36,050 bases of DNA, taken from positions 1-36,050 of the forward strand of contig SLDF01000036.1 of the NCBI GenBank assembly GCA_007125435.1, in the 5' to 3' direction. Numbering within the stretch: the first letter of the stretch is position 1; every line of letters starts with the position of its first letter. Under the pieces are notes generated by a model, which searched no databases, was not told the origin of the DNA, and saw nothing but the letters and a program-made list of their open reading frames with translations. Below, in pieces: positions 27,337 to 36,044 of this stretch. Source of the stretch: Saprospiraceae bacterium. GTDB lineage: Bacteria > Bacteroidota > Bacteroidia > Chitinophagales > Saprospiraceae. The translations under genes were made by a program, and so were the position numbers.

Positions 27337-28101
27337 TTACCTGCTTTGCTCTTTATGCATTCCATCTAGCGATACACACTCTGAGTAGCCTTCCTCCTTG
27401 AGGTCATTGATCACATTTATAACTTTTATAAGTGTGATGGCCGCCCCTTCTATACCTATGTTTTCGTAATGATTGCTCAGCTCCCTGTACCGATCACTCT
27501 TCTGGAACTGACGGATGTGCGAGCATAGGTCTTTCAGGTTCATGCTCAGTCGTATTAGGTAAGAGATCAGCTCAGGGTCAAAGTAATCCGTATATCTATT
27601 GTTGACAATGAGCCATATCTCATCCGCTTTCTCATTAAAGTACGTATAGCTCCGATCCGAGAATAGACTTTCCTTATTGATCATACTAGTTATTTCTTCT
27701 ACATTCTTGTGCTCCAGCTCTTGCAGCAGGGCAGTCCTCTGTACTCCTACCTCCTCCAGATGCGCCTTCAGAGACAAGGTATCTGATATCTTCGGGTCAA
27801 AGTTAAACACCCGCACCGACAGACCATCTCTGATGCGATGCACACTCCTTGCCACCAGATAATTGATCTCATCACTGACCACCGTCCACCGCTTCCGCTT
27901 AGACCTGACCAGCAGCACATCTATGATAAACAGCGTAAAAGCCGCTCCAAATAATTCCGCAAAAAAGTTCATAGCCAGTTCCTCATCATAGTGCCTGTAG
28001 TACCACAGCAGAGCCATACTGACCAGTACCACCAAATAGACTAGTATGGGCACATGCGACCGGCTGGCTCTCTTTGCAATTTTATGTCTCAGTCTTCTCA
28101 T
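27337..28101 (-). CDS. Unknown two-TM membrane protein
   Basis: 254 residues from ATG at 28101, chosen because AAGGAAGG lies just upstream, an unusually good Shine-Dalgarno for this window. A TTG at 28143 would add 14 residues but starts directly against a repeat unit. Two adjacent TM helices (about 17-35 and 45-65: LVYLVVLVSMALLWYY and FFAELFGAAFTLFIIDVLLV) are followed by about 185 mostly helical cytoplasmic residues with many charged pairs. The family is not recognised. Such short-TM, helical-tail proteins occur as membrane-associated sensors or effectors, but nothing here proves a role. Confidence 0.7.
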   Translation of the reverse strand: MRRLRHKIAKRASRSHVPILVYLVVLVSMALLWYYRHYDEELAMNFFAELFGAAFTLFIIDVLLVRSKRKRWTVVSDEINYLVARSVHRIRDGLSVRVFNFDPKISDTLSLKAHLEEVGVQRTALLQELEHKNVEEITSMINKESLFSDRSYTYFNEKADEIWLIVNNRYTDYFDPELISYLIRLSMNLKDLCSHIRQFQKSDRYRELSNHYENIGIEGAAITLIKVINVINDLKEEGYSECVSLDGMHKEQSR

Positions 28102-28143
28102 ATCCTTCCTTGTTTTTAGGTGTGTAAGATACAGTTTTTTCAA

Positions 28144-28180
28144 AACCCGAATTATGCATCGGAAATTCGTAATGAGGGTT
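28144..28180 (+). repeat. Short AACCC...GGGTT palindromic repeat
   Basis: AACCC and GGGTT flank GAATTATGCAT and AATTCGTAATGA, giving a small imperfect palindrome. A reversed copy is at 35721-35763, a larger derivative at 28343-28398 and a fragment at 16213-16236. Confidence 0.65.
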
Positions 28181-28203
28181 GAGAATTGTTAGTTCTTCTG
28201 TTT

Positions 28204-28411
28204 GGGCGTGTCCCAACGGGCCGGGCTATCCGCTTGTATTCACAGGTCTACCATAGAGTGTCGCTGCTGTTTTGAGTGGCTTCCGTCCTGTCGCCCCTCC
28301 CTACAGCGCTCCACTAACTATGCTATTCCTGTTCATATCGCTAACCCGGTTTATGTGTTGGAAAATCGTAATAGATTTTCCAATGCATAAAACGGGTTCA
28401 ATCCCTCACGC
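28204..28411 (+). repeat. GGGCGTG...CACGC dispersed repeat, copy B, with inserted palindrome
   Basis: Same ends and internal boxes as copy A (GGGCTATCCGCTTGTATTCA, CTCCACTAAC, CATATCGCT, CCCTCACGC). Its first stem is TCCC/GGG instead of CCTCCA/TGGAGG. Between CATATCGCT and CCCTCACGC it carries extra bases, including the 56-base palindrome at 28343-28398 that copy A lacks. Confidence 0.75.
28343..28398. repeat. 56-base near-perfect palindrome
   Basis: AACCCGGTTTATG pairs with CATAAAACGGGTT (12 of 13) and TTGGAAAATC with GATTTTCCAA (10 of 10), around a GTAATA loop. The outer AACCCG, ATGCAT-like and GTAAT elements relate it to the unit at 28144-28180. It looks like a miniature insertion in copy B. 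Confidence 0.75.
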
Positions 28412-28502
28412 AGTAGAGAGTTTTTAGCTTCAAGCTTCAAGCTACAAGTTGCTAATTAGATGTATTTTGTTTACGCCTGAGTTCAGCATTCGCCTCACTC
28501 CG

Positions 28503-28640
28503 GCTGTTTATGCAAACGATCGGCTATCGCCTCCGTTTGCTGTTTACGCTACAAGCACTCCGTGCTCTCCGCTGTTTATGCTTGAAGATGACAAGAAGCT
28601 TTCAAGTCTTATCTGGATATAATCTCGTGATATGAATTTT
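28503..28640 (+). repeat. 76-base repeat copy 2 plus CTTGAAGA unit
   Basis: 28503-28578 equals 286-361 except for one base; the following CTTGAAGATGACAAGAAGCT and TTCAAG unit resembles those at 100, 363 and 707. Bases 28641-28794 show nothing else. Confidence 0.85.
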
Positions 28641-28794
28641 TATTCTATTTAAGCCGTAATGGAAATCGCGAATGTAGAAAGCGGGTTTAACTGTAATTTG
28701 ATTTATTAAAAGCAGGAAGGAGAAATCACTTGAAACGTAAATTGGTTGATTTTTCTGAGAGAGGACTGTAGTCAGTTCTACAAATAGGGCATCC

Positions 28795-30075
28795 CTATGG
28801 TATAATTTGCTCCAAAACACCATCTCTAAGACGACTAATTTTTGACCTGTCGGATTGCAGACGCCACTTCACGTGATAGATCAATGACCACAGCTTCTCC
28901 ATGTAAATGGCTCCAGCCCAGCCCAGGATGGGGCCTGCAATTACAAGCCCCAGCCACTCGTACTTTCCTGATGACAGGCTCCATATAACTAAGGCCAGGT
29001 AGAGAGCCAAAGTGAATATCATTAATGACGCCATCCGCACTGCGGTATAAAACTCAATGCTCCTTCTGAACTTTGTACCCAGCCATAGCGATAAGGTGAA
29101 AGGCAAGCTATGTAAAAGCACACCGACAATTCCAATGGGCGATAATAACATCCATAGCCAGGTGTACGAGTCTGGGCGCTCTAGATTTTTTAGATAATAA
29201 TGGGGTATATTTGACGGGTAGCTGGCTTTGAGCTTGTTGACACTTTCTGTGATGGTGGATGTCTCTTCCTTAGTCCAGGTATTGACCCGGTCCGCCAGTT
29301 GGTGATCCCTGACGAATCTTTGGTTATCCGACTTTAGGGTCGGTATAGCACCATAAGGCTCGATACTATTGACAATATCCATAAGGTCATTGTAGAGCGG
29401 TTCTCTTTCTTTATCGACGATCTCAATGACCAGTGGCCGGATAGCGTCTTCAATACTCCGGGTAAGATTGTTGACAGCAGCACTGGCGTCTTGGCGATAA
29501 TCCTCCCAGAAGTCCTCTACTTTTATGGGCTGGCCTACATTGACCATGACCTCGCGTCTGTAGCGGTCACCGTGGGTATAATTAACACCTACGGGTAATA
29601 TGTAGAAATCTTCTTGTTGCCCTTTTGTCTCAATGGTACCAAGCGCTAGTCTGGCCGTACCTTTTTTGATGGGCCTTAGTCTTTTCTCCAGAATACATAG
29701 GCCCTCAGAAAAAATTACGATGGCCTCATTCTCATCAAGCTTATTGTAGCATGCCTCGAATGTCTCATTGTTGCGCTTCAGGCTTTTATAGCCATCTCTG
29801 ATTCTGTAGATGGGTATTTGATTGGTCTGTCTGAGCAGCCAGGCAATTATGACGTTTTCAAATACATCACCCCTTACCAAAAAGTGTAGCCGCCGCTTAA
29901 AGTGCGTGGCAAAAATAACGGGCTCAGCAAAAGAATTGGGGTGGTTACTGGCTATGATCAGCGGCCCATCCATGGGCACTTTACTTCTTCCTTTGATGTG
30001 CAGCTTCCTAAAGTAAATTTGTATTGTTACTTTTGCAAAGGGTCTGAAGATGGGATATAAGATACCGGATGCCAT
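28795..30075 (-). CDS. PlsC-like lysophospholipid acyltransferase with C-terminal TM region
   Basis: 426 residues from ATG at 30075; the longer frame to 30219 would run into the divergent miaA gene and is unlikely. The acyltransferase domain (about 10-230) shows SNHPNSFAEP, the substrate-block His motif with Glu where most relatives have Asp, then FSEGLCILEKRLRPIKKGTA, the later conserved block. The C-terminal third has two or three TM helices (LWMLLSPIGIVGVLLHSLPF and MASLMIFTLALYLALVIWSL). It probably makes phosphatidic acid or acylates a related lipid at the inner membrane. It is divergent from miaA with only 31 bases between the starts, so the promoters must overlap. Confidence 0.83.
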   Translation of the reverse strand: MASGILYPIFRPFAKVTIQIYFRKLHIKGRSKVPMDGPLIIASNHPNSFAEPVIFATHFKRRLHFLVRGDVFENVIIAWLLRQTNQIPIYRIRDGYKSLKRNNETFEACYNKLDENEAIVIFSEGLCILEKRLRPIKKGTARLALGTIETKGQQEDFYILPVGVNYTHGDRYRREVMVNVGQPIKVEDFWEDYRQDASAAVNNLTRSIEDAIRPLVIEIVDKEREPLYNDLMDIVNSIEPYGAIPTLKSDNQRFVRDHQLADRVNTWTKEETSTITESVNKLKASYPSNIPHYYLKNLERPDSYTWLWMLLSPIGIVGVLLHSLPFTLSLWLGTKFRRSIEFYTAVRMASLMIFTLALYLALVIWSLSSGKYEWLGLVIAGPILGWAGAIYMEKLWSLIYHVKWRLQSDRSKISRLRDGVLEQIIP

Positions 30076-30106
30076 ATTTACTAAAATATTAAAGCAAAAA
30101 TAGACT

Positions 30107-31033
30107 TTGTCAACAAGTAAACAAGAAAAACACAAACTCTTCGTCATATGTGGACCAACGGCTGTAGGAAAGACAGCCCTGTCTATTGCACTCGCAGAGA
30201 AATATAATACAGAGATCATATCGGCTGATAGTCGCCAGTTTTACAAAGAAATGGATGCCGGCACCGCCAAGCCTTCGGCTCGCGAACTGATAGCCGTAAA
30301 GCATCACTTTATTAATTCCCTGTCGATCCATCAGGAGTATAGTGCCGGCCAATACGAGCGAGATGCTCTAGCTATCCTCGATAAGTTGTTCACTCGTCAC
30401 CAAGTCGTCTTTGCGGTGGGCGGATCCGGGCTTTATTTGAAAGCACTGACAGAAGGCCTTAATGATTTTCCGGACATTCCTCAGCATATCGTTGACTCAC
30501 TTAACGACGAAGTGCAGATAGATGGTTTAGGTAACCTTGCACTTGAACTCTCGGAGAGAGACCCCGAGTACTTTGCTATTGTAGACAAAGATAATCCTCA
30601 CCGGGTGATCAGGGCATTGTCTGTGATCAGAGCTACCGGCCAGACCTTTTCCAGCTTTAGGGTTGCCGACCCCATGGAGCGCCCATTTGATATCCATTAC
30701 ATCAGACTCGGACTCGATAGAGAAGCACTGTATGCCAGAATCAACAACCGGGTCAATGATTTTCTGGATAATGGACTCATAGAAGAGTGCAGACTGCTCT
30801 ATCCATATCGCAACTTAAAGTCTTTGCAGACTGTAGGCTATACAGAGGTGTTTGATTATTTCAATGGCTTGTATCCAAGTCTGGAGGTGGCTATAGATAA
30901 GATCCGTCAGCATACCAGAAATTATGCTAAAAGACAAGAGACATGGCTCCGCAAACACGTTCAAGAACCCATATATTCGCCGCTGCAAAAAGATAGAATT
31001 GTAGAAGAAGTAGCTCTTATTTTGAATGACTAA
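30107..31033 (+). CDS. miaA: tRNA dimethylallyltransferase MiaA
   Basis: 308 residues, the usual length. It adds an isopentenyl group to A37 of tRNAs that read UNN codons. P-loop GPTAVGKT at residues 16-23, then SADSRQFYKEMDAGTAKP (substrate-binding region), VGGSGLYLKAL, and near the end QTVGYTEVFDYF and TRNYAKRQETWLR, all hallmarks of the family. The TTG at 30107 is the only start that keeps the P-loop strand; no ATG lies between. It is followed by tex after 28 bases, probably one transcript. Confidence 0.95.
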   Translation: MSTSKQEKHKLFVICGPTAVGKTALSIALAEKYNTEIISADSRQFYKEMDAGTAKPSARELIAVKHHFINSLSIHQEYSAGQYERDALAILDKLFTRHQVVFAVGGSGLYLKALTEGLNDFPDIPQHIVDSLNDEVQIDGLGNLALELSERDPEYFAIVDKDNPHRVIRALSVIRATGQTFSSFRVADPMERPFDIHYIRLGLDREALYARINNRVNDFLDNGLIEECRLLYPYRNLKSLQTVGYTEVFDYFNGLYPSLEVAIDKIRQHTRNYAKRQETWLRKHVQEPIYSPLQKDRIVEEVALILND

Positions 31034-31061
31034 TCCCCATCTCATTAACCGGATTTAATTT

Positions 31062-33191
31062 ATGTTGAATGACAAACATTTTTCCTATCTGTCTGATGCA
31101 CAGGGCGTGCCGACAAAGGCGATCAAAGCAGTATTCCAATTGTTTGAAGATAAGGCGACTATTCCATTCATTGCCAGATACCGAAAAGAGGCTACAGGCA
31201 GCCTGGACGAAGTAGTACTCGAAAGCATATGGAAGGGTATCCAGCAACTAAAAGATCTGGAGAGGCGTAAACAAACGGTACTGTCCACCATTGAGGAGCA
31301 GGGTAAGCTTTCTGCAGTGCTTAAAGACAAAATTGTTAATTGTCTTTCACCCAGCTTGCTGGAAGACCTTTATTTGCCTTATAAACCTAAACGAAAAACA
31401 AGAGCATCTGTCGCTAGAGAGAATGGCTTAGAGCCACTGGCAGAGCGCATATTCGTCCATCAAAATATACAGCCTCATATCATTGCCAAACAATACAGAG
31501 GGAAATCCTATGAAGACTCGGAAGCCGTGCTTCAGGCAGCCAGAGACATTATAGCAGAGTGGATCGCAGAAGATAACCATTGTCGCAGTGCACTGAGACA
31601 AGTCTTTGAGAAACACAGTGTCATCAGCGCTAAACTGGTAAAAGGAAAAGAAGAGCAAGGTCAAAAATACAGAGACTACTTTGATTATAATGAAAAACTG
31701 AGCCGTTGTCCATCCCATCGTTTGTTGGCCATCAGACGTGCAGAATCAGAGGGGATTCTCAAAGTGAAGATACAACCTGATCAAGACCGCACTATACCTA
31801 TTATCATAAGACAGGTCAACATCAAAAATGGTCCATGCAAGCCCCAGATTTTAATGGCTATAGAAGATGCCTACAAGCGATTACTGTTACCGGGCATTGA
31901 GACCGAGTTTAAAAACAGTAGTAAAGCAAAAGCGGATCAGGTCGCCATCTCTGTCTTTAGAGAAAACCTTAAGCAGCTTTTGCTTCAACCACCCTTGGGC
32001 AATAAGACGGTTTTAGCATTAGATCCGGGATTCAGGACAGGCTGCAAAGTCGTCGTATTAAATGATATTGGTGAATTGTGTGAGGATACAGTTGTTTATC
32101 CTCACCCTCCTCAAAGTCAAGTGCACAAAAGCCAAGATGTCTTAATGGCGCTTATTGCTAAATACAAGGTTGAAGCCATAGCCATTGGCAACGGTACCGC
32201 CGGTCGTGAGACCATGAAGTGGGTCAGTGAGACACTCAAGGATGCCAACATCAAGATATTTATGGTCAATGAAGCCGGAGCTTCTGTGTATTCTGCTTCA
32301 AAAGTCGCACGCGAAGAGTTTCCCAATAAGGATGCTACCGTGAGAGGTGCCGTCAGTATAGGCAGACGATTAATGGACCCACTGGCAGAACTGGTCAAGA
32401 TAGATGCCAAGAGCATAGGTGTAGGTCAATACCAACACGATGTCGACCAAAGACAGCTCAAAGAAGGTCTCGATCAGACAGTCGTCAATTGTGTTAATGC
32501 CGTTGGTGTCAATCTCAATACGGCGAGTAAACACCTGTTATCTTATGTTTCTGGCCTGGGACCTACTCTCGCCCAGAATATCGTAGATTACCGACAAGCG
32601 TATCAATCCTTCAAGACGCGCAAGGAGCTTCTCAAGGTTAAGCGTCTCGGTGAAAAAGCCTATGAGCAATGTGCAGGCTTCCTAAGAATCGTTAATGGTG
32701 AACAACCTCTAGATGCCACAGCCATTCACCCGGAGCGGTATGGACTTGTAAACAAAATGGCCAAAGACCTGAATATATCTGTAATGCAGTTGATAGGTAA
32801 TCCTGACGTGGCAAATAAGATTGATCCCGCTATATATATCCGACCTGATACTGGAAGAGAAACGATTGAGGATATACTTAAAGAGCTGAAGAAACCAGGA
32901 CTGGATATCAGAGGCGAAGCTGATACATTTCAATTTGCTGAGGTCTATGATATAAATGACCTTGAAGTTGGTATGACCCTGCCGGGTAAAATTACCAACC
33001 TTACCAATTTTGGTGCATTTGTAGACATAGGCATCAAGCAAGACGGTATGATACACATCTCCCAGATGGCCGATAGATTTGTTTCTAATCCATCAGAAAT
33101 CGTCAGCCTGGGACAAAGTGTCCATGTACGAGTATTGGATGTCGACACCCCACGTCACCGCATTCAGTTGCAACTCATATCGGCCACATAA
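31062..33191 (+). CDS. tex: Tex-type S1 RNA-binding transcription accessory protein
   Basis: 709 residues. Tex N-terminal helical region (with IPFIARYRKEATGSLDE near residue 35), a YqgF/RNase H-like domain (about 315-440, LALDPGFRTGCKVVVLND), helix-hairpin-helix region (about 480-560, with LNTASKHLLSYVSGLGP), and a C-terminal S1 domain (about 625-705, with GKITNLTNFGAFVDIG and DGMIHISQMA). A widely conserved nucleic-acid-binding protein linked to transcription and RNA turnover. Slightly shorter than the ~770-residue proteobacterial form, but no domain is missing. Confidence 0.94.
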   Translation: MLNDKHFSYLSDAQGVPTKAIKAVFQLFEDKATIPFIARYRKEATGSLDEVVLESIWKGIQQLKDLERRKQTVLSTIEEQGKLSAVLKDKIVNCLSPSLLEDLYLPYKPKRKTRASVARENGLEPLAERIFVHQNIQPHIIAKQYRGKSYEDSEAVLQAARDIIAEWIAEDNHCRSALRQVFEKHSVISAKLVKGKEEQGQKYRDYFDYNEKLSRCPSHRLLAIRRAESEGILKVKIQPDQDRTIPIIIRQVNIKNGPCKPQILMAIEDAYKRLLLPGIETEFKNSSKAKADQVAISVFRENLKQLLLQPPLGNKTVLALDPGFRTGCKVVVLNDIGELCEDTVVYPHPPQSQVHKSQDVLMALIAKYKVEAIAIGNGTAGRETMKWVSETLKDANIKIFMVNEAGASVYSASKVAREEFPNKDATVRGAVSIGRRLMDPLAELVKIDAKSIGVGQYQHDVDQRQLKEGLDQTVVNCVNAVGVNLNTASKHLLSYVSGLGPTLAQNIVDYRQAYQSFKTRKELLKVKRLGEKAYEQCAGFLRIVNGEQPLDATAIHPERYGLVNKMAKDLNISVMQLIGNPDVANKIDPAIYIRPDTGRETIEDILKELKKPGLDIRGEADTFQFAEVYDINDLEVGMTLPGKITNLTNFGAFVDIGIKQDGMIHISQMADRFVSNPSEIVSLGQSVHVRVLDVDTPRHRIQLQLISAT

Positions 33192-33201
33192 TTACCGTGT
33201 G

Positions 33202-33213
33202 GTTCACGTGAAC
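33202..33213. promoter_or_regulatory. 12-base perfect palindrome upstream of htrA
   Basis: GTTCACGTGAAC lies in the 147-base gap between tex and the protease gene, 11 bases after the tex stop. It could be an operator for an envelope-stress regulator; no partner is identified. Confidence 0.3.
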
Positions 33214-33338
33214 AGTGATATTTTCTCTTTAAATCACTTTCTTAGTTAATGGTTTGTTAACTCACATATCGCATGAAACAACCAATAAAAACCTTGCGTT
33301 AATGTAGTCGTAATCATCTAATAAAAACCTAATTTACT

Positions 33339-34481
33339 ATGAAACAATTAAGTTATTTGATAATAGCTGGCGTTCTTGGGGGACTTGTAGTTTTAGGTGG
33401 TTCACACCTACTAACTAAAAACAACCAACAAGACATTGAAGAAAAGCCATTTGTGAGGATGGCAACAAATAACTCGGTTAATCTACCTTCATTTGATTTT
33501 ACCGAAGCCACATCCAGAACGCTGGATGGCGTTGTACACATCAAAGCTAAAGAAAGTCAGGAAAAAGCCATGCAGAGAAGACAGCAAAGACGAAGTCCAT
33601 TTAGCTTCTTTTTTGATGATGACTCATTTTTCTTTGGCGAGCCTAGAAGAAGACAAGGGACAGGTTCAGGTGTGATTTTGACAAAAGATGGATATATTGT
33701 AACCAATAATCACGTCATTGAGTTTGCTGATGAAGTGGAAGTGACCTTGCATGATAATAGACGTTTTGACGCGGAGATTATAGGTAGAGATCCTCAATCA
33801 GATATTGCTGTTTTAAAGGTTGATGCCAATGACTTAGCTCCCGTGTCACTGGGTGACAGCGATGAGATTAAAGTTGGCGAATGGGTACTGGCAGTAGGCA
33901 ACCCCTTCAACTTGACATCAACTGTGACAGCAGGTATTGTGTCAGCTAAGTCTAGAAGTCTGGGTGTAAACAGAAATCAAGGCGCCATAGAGTCTTTTAT
34001 CCAAACCGATGCTGCTGTAAATCCAGGAAATTCCGGAGGGGCACTCGTTGACAAAGATGGAAACTTAGTAGGAATCAATACAGCGATTGCCTCACAGACT
34101 GGTAGCTTTGCAGGTTATTCGTTTGCCATTCCGGTTAACATTGCCATCAAGATTGTTGATGACATCATTCAGTATGGCAGTTATCAGAGGGCTTATCTTG
34201 GAATTGGTATCACTAATCTTGACGGAGACTTTGCCAATGAATTGGGTGTAAACTTTACTACTGGTGTTGTTGTTATGGATGTATACGATGGAGGTTCAGC
34301 CCAGTATGGGGGATTATTGCCAAATGATATCATTACAAAAGTTGATACGCACACTATAAAGAATGTACCTGAGTTACAAGAGATAATTGGAAGATACAAA
34401 GTGGGTGAAACCATCGAAGTATATATTAACAGGAGAGGAAAAGAGATAGTGCTGCCAATCACATTAAGGTCAGCCTCATAA
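33339..34481 (+). CDS. htrA: HtrA/DegP-type periplasmic serine protease
   Basis: 380 residues. N-terminal signal or anchor helix (LIIAGVLGGLVVLGGSHLL), then a trypsin-like protease domain with His125 (VTNNHVI), Asp155 (SDIAVLKV) and Ser232 (NPGNSGGA). One PDZ domain follows (about 285-378, with RAYLGIGI and GGSAQYGGLLPNDII). Many Bacteroidota homologues carry two PDZ domains; this one ends after the first. A glutamine/arginine-rich insert (RRQQRRSPFSFFFDDDSFFF) sits before the protease core, the LA loop position. It degrades or refolds damaged envelope proteins. It is followed by a clear terminator. Confidence 0.93.
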   Translation: MKQLSYLIIAGVLGGLVVLGGSHLLTKNNQQDIEEKPFVRMATNNSVNLPSFDFTEATSRTLDGVVHIKAKESQEKAMQRRQQRRSPFSFFFDDDSFFFGEPRRRQGTGSGVILTKDGYIVTNNHVIEFADEVEVTLHDNRRFDAEIIGRDPQSDIAVLKVDANDLAPVSLGDSDEIKVGEWVLAVGNPFNLTSTVTAGIVSAKSRSLGVNRNQGAIESFIQTDAAVNPGNSGGALVDKDGNLVGINTAIASQTGSFAGYSFAIPVNIAIKIVDDIIQYGSYQRAYLGIGITNLDGDFANELGVNFTTGVVVMDVYDGGSAQYGGLLPNDIITKVDTHTIKNVPELQEIIGRYKVGETIEVYINRRGKEIVLPITLRSAS

Positions 34482-34517
34482 AGATATTTAAGAAGTAGGT
34501 GTTTATAGTTAGATGGA

Positions 34518-34560
34518 ACGTCCGTCTCCCTTCTCAAGGGAGCGGGCGTTTTTCTTTTTT
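34518..34560 (+). terminator. Rho-independent terminator after htrA
   Basis: ACGTCCGTCTCCCTT pairs with AAGGGAGCGGGCGT (imperfect, a G-T and bulges) with a CTC loop, then TTTTTCTTTTTT. It acts for the plus strand; the convergent gene ends at 34567. Confidence 0.85.
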
Positions 34561-34566
34561 ATGTAT

Positions 34567-35547
34567 TTATACGCCTTTACCTGAAAGAGTAGCGACGGTT
34601 TCAATGAGTTTGTTTTTATATTTTATCAGTCTGAAATAAGGGTGTATCTTAGCTCCAAAGCTTAGAAATACAGGAGCTACACCCTCTAACATACTGCCTT
34701 CAAAATCCAAAGTCTGCACACGTCCGGCATAAATCTGAATGACATGCCAATACAGTAAATTCAAAGCGCCTACATTCCCCAAGGATCGATCGACCCCACT
34801 GATTAAAACATAGACCTTCTCTTCGTCGCTAAATACCATGACACCGGCATAGACGCTTTCTCTATCGTCTACGGCCAGATGAATAGAAGCGCTTTGTCTT
34901 TCTGCTGCTGCATGGTAGAGCTTTTTCAAAAACGACCTTGGAATGGGAGAGTGACCTTCCTGATGCGCGAAAGATTTATTATGGATATCGTATAGCTTAT
35001 CAGGGTCAGTTGATGATATCACTTTTAGCTGGCGTTCAGCCTTCCTGATGTTTGTCCGTATATTACCTTTGAATTGTTCAAAGCATTTTTGAGGATCACT
35101 AATGTCTTCTATCAGAAAAGTGTATCTAATGCTCTGTCTATAGCCTTGCCATGTAAATGGCAAACTATCATCTATATCTGTGCTAGTCTGAATTATTGAT
35201 AAAGCTGCATGAGGCAGTGCGCTGACTAATGCGGTCTGGATTTCCCAACGCTGCATCTTTGTTTTGATGTATGTGCGCCGATCATCTTCTGGTAGACCTA
35301 TCCATGGACCTGAATAAGCTGTCATTAATGGTGGTAAGATCACAGACATGCCATAATATTTTTTTAAAACAAATGGCAGTGCACCTGTAACAGTGCCATC
35401 ATCTGATTGCACGATAACAGCTGACCATTCAGCACCATCGCTTACTATATCCAGCCACCAGTCCGACATGTACAGTGGCAAACCTGCCTGCTCAGAAGCC
35501 CAGCTGCGGTATTTGGCCTTGTCGACTGTTGCACTGTATTTTGACAT
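34567..35547 (-). CDS. GNAT/FemAB-like acyltransferase, role unknown
   Basis: 326 residues, soluble. The pattern of two GNAT-like halves fits the FemAB/BioF2-type group: an N-terminal part with LPLYMSDWWLDIV and TGALPFVLKKYYGM, a central FKGNIRTNIRKAERQLKVI that strongly resembles the loop before the second GNAT half, and a C-terminal ISGVDRSLGNVGALNLLYWHVI with DFEGSMLEGVA. In this group DFEGS is a common late motif. Substrates vary (peptidoglycan bridges, polysaccharide or lipid modification) and none is implied by the neighbours. Confidence 0.7.
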   Translation of the reverse strand: MSKYSATVDKAKYRSWASEQAGLPLYMSDWWLDIVSDGAEWSAVIVQSDDGTVTGALPFVLKKYYGMSVILPPLMTAYSGPWIGLPEDDRRTYIKTKMQRWEIQTALVSALPHAALSIIQTSTDIDDSLPFTWQGYRQSIRYTFLIEDISDPQKCFEQFKGNIRTNIRKAERQLKVISSTDPDKLYDIHNKSFAHQEGHSPIPRSFLKKLYHAAAERQSASIHLAVDDRESVYAGVMVFSDEEKVYVLISGVDRSLGNVGALNLLYWHVIQIYAGRVQTLDFEGSMLEGVAPVFLSFGAKIHPYFRLIKYKNKLIETVATLSGKGV

Positions 35548-35630
35548 ATGGCAATATTACAGACTTAATTTGACCTATACAATAAAACAGACACAAGTAA
35601 GAACAACCATTAAGCGAACATTTAGATAAA

Positions 35631-35655
35631 CGGAAGCCCTTATTAAGGGTAGCCG
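35631..35655. repeat. Small hairpin downstream of the repeat zone
   Basis: CGG, CCCTTA, TAAGGG and CCG nest into a hairpin with a central TTAA. Position just beyond the start of the minus-strand acyltransferase, so it may lie in its promoter region. No T run follows. Confidence 0.35.
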
Positions 35656-35720
35656 TCAGAAAATCTACTCAAATTTAGATTTGGTGTATTTTTTAGTCTA
35701 TCTTGTCGCATGATGACATT

Positions 35721-35763
35721 TAACCCTCTTTACGAATTTTTCAATGCATAATTCGTGTTAAAC
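35721..35763 (-). repeat. Short AACCC...GGGTT repeat, reversed copy
   Basis: The reverse strand reads ACACGAATTATGCATTGAAA then AATTCGTAAAGAGGGTTA, matching 28144-28180 apart from a few bases. Confidence 0.65.
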
Positions 35764-35880
35764 ATAGCAAGTGAGTGTCTGTCATACTAAATTTTAAATG
35801 AAAAGAATGGATTGGGGTTGGTATTAAAGCTTTTTCCAATTCTGGTAAACAGTTGAAGAGTGCATTTCAAAATGTCGTAT

Positions 35881-36044
35881 TTCTGGTCTCGCATCAGCGC
35901 TGCGCAACAGTGGCGACCCTAAGGGAGCCAGACCGGATGGAACGAATGTGGAAGCCGGGCCGACCGTTCAGGGAGCTGTGAAACGAGTCTGAAAATAGCC
36001 GTCGTATGATCTAAGTCGAAGCTATTTTGAGTGAGATCGAAGAA
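35881..36044 (+). repeat. Divergent relative of the structured dispersed repeat
   Basis: Starting at 35891 it shares GCATCAGCG with copies 1 and 2, then GTGGCGAC, GGAGCCAGAC and, later, GAAACGAG in the same order as copy 1. The terminal hairpin differs again: AAAATAGC (35992-35999) pairs with GCTATTTT (36021-36028). The outer TTCTGGTCTC may pair with GAGATC...AGAA at 36033-36044. The window ends six bases later, so any attached gene is not visible. Confidence 0.5.

Noticed and set aside
30076..30219. Longer N-terminus for the PlsC-like protein
   Set aside because: It would overlap the 5' end of divergent miaA including its P-loop codons; the extra residues do not look like the family.
35802..35990. 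Open stretch reading KEWIGVGIKAFSNSGKQ
   Set aside because: It follows a stop directly, has no start codon, and runs into the structured repeat; a gene remnant cannot be shown.
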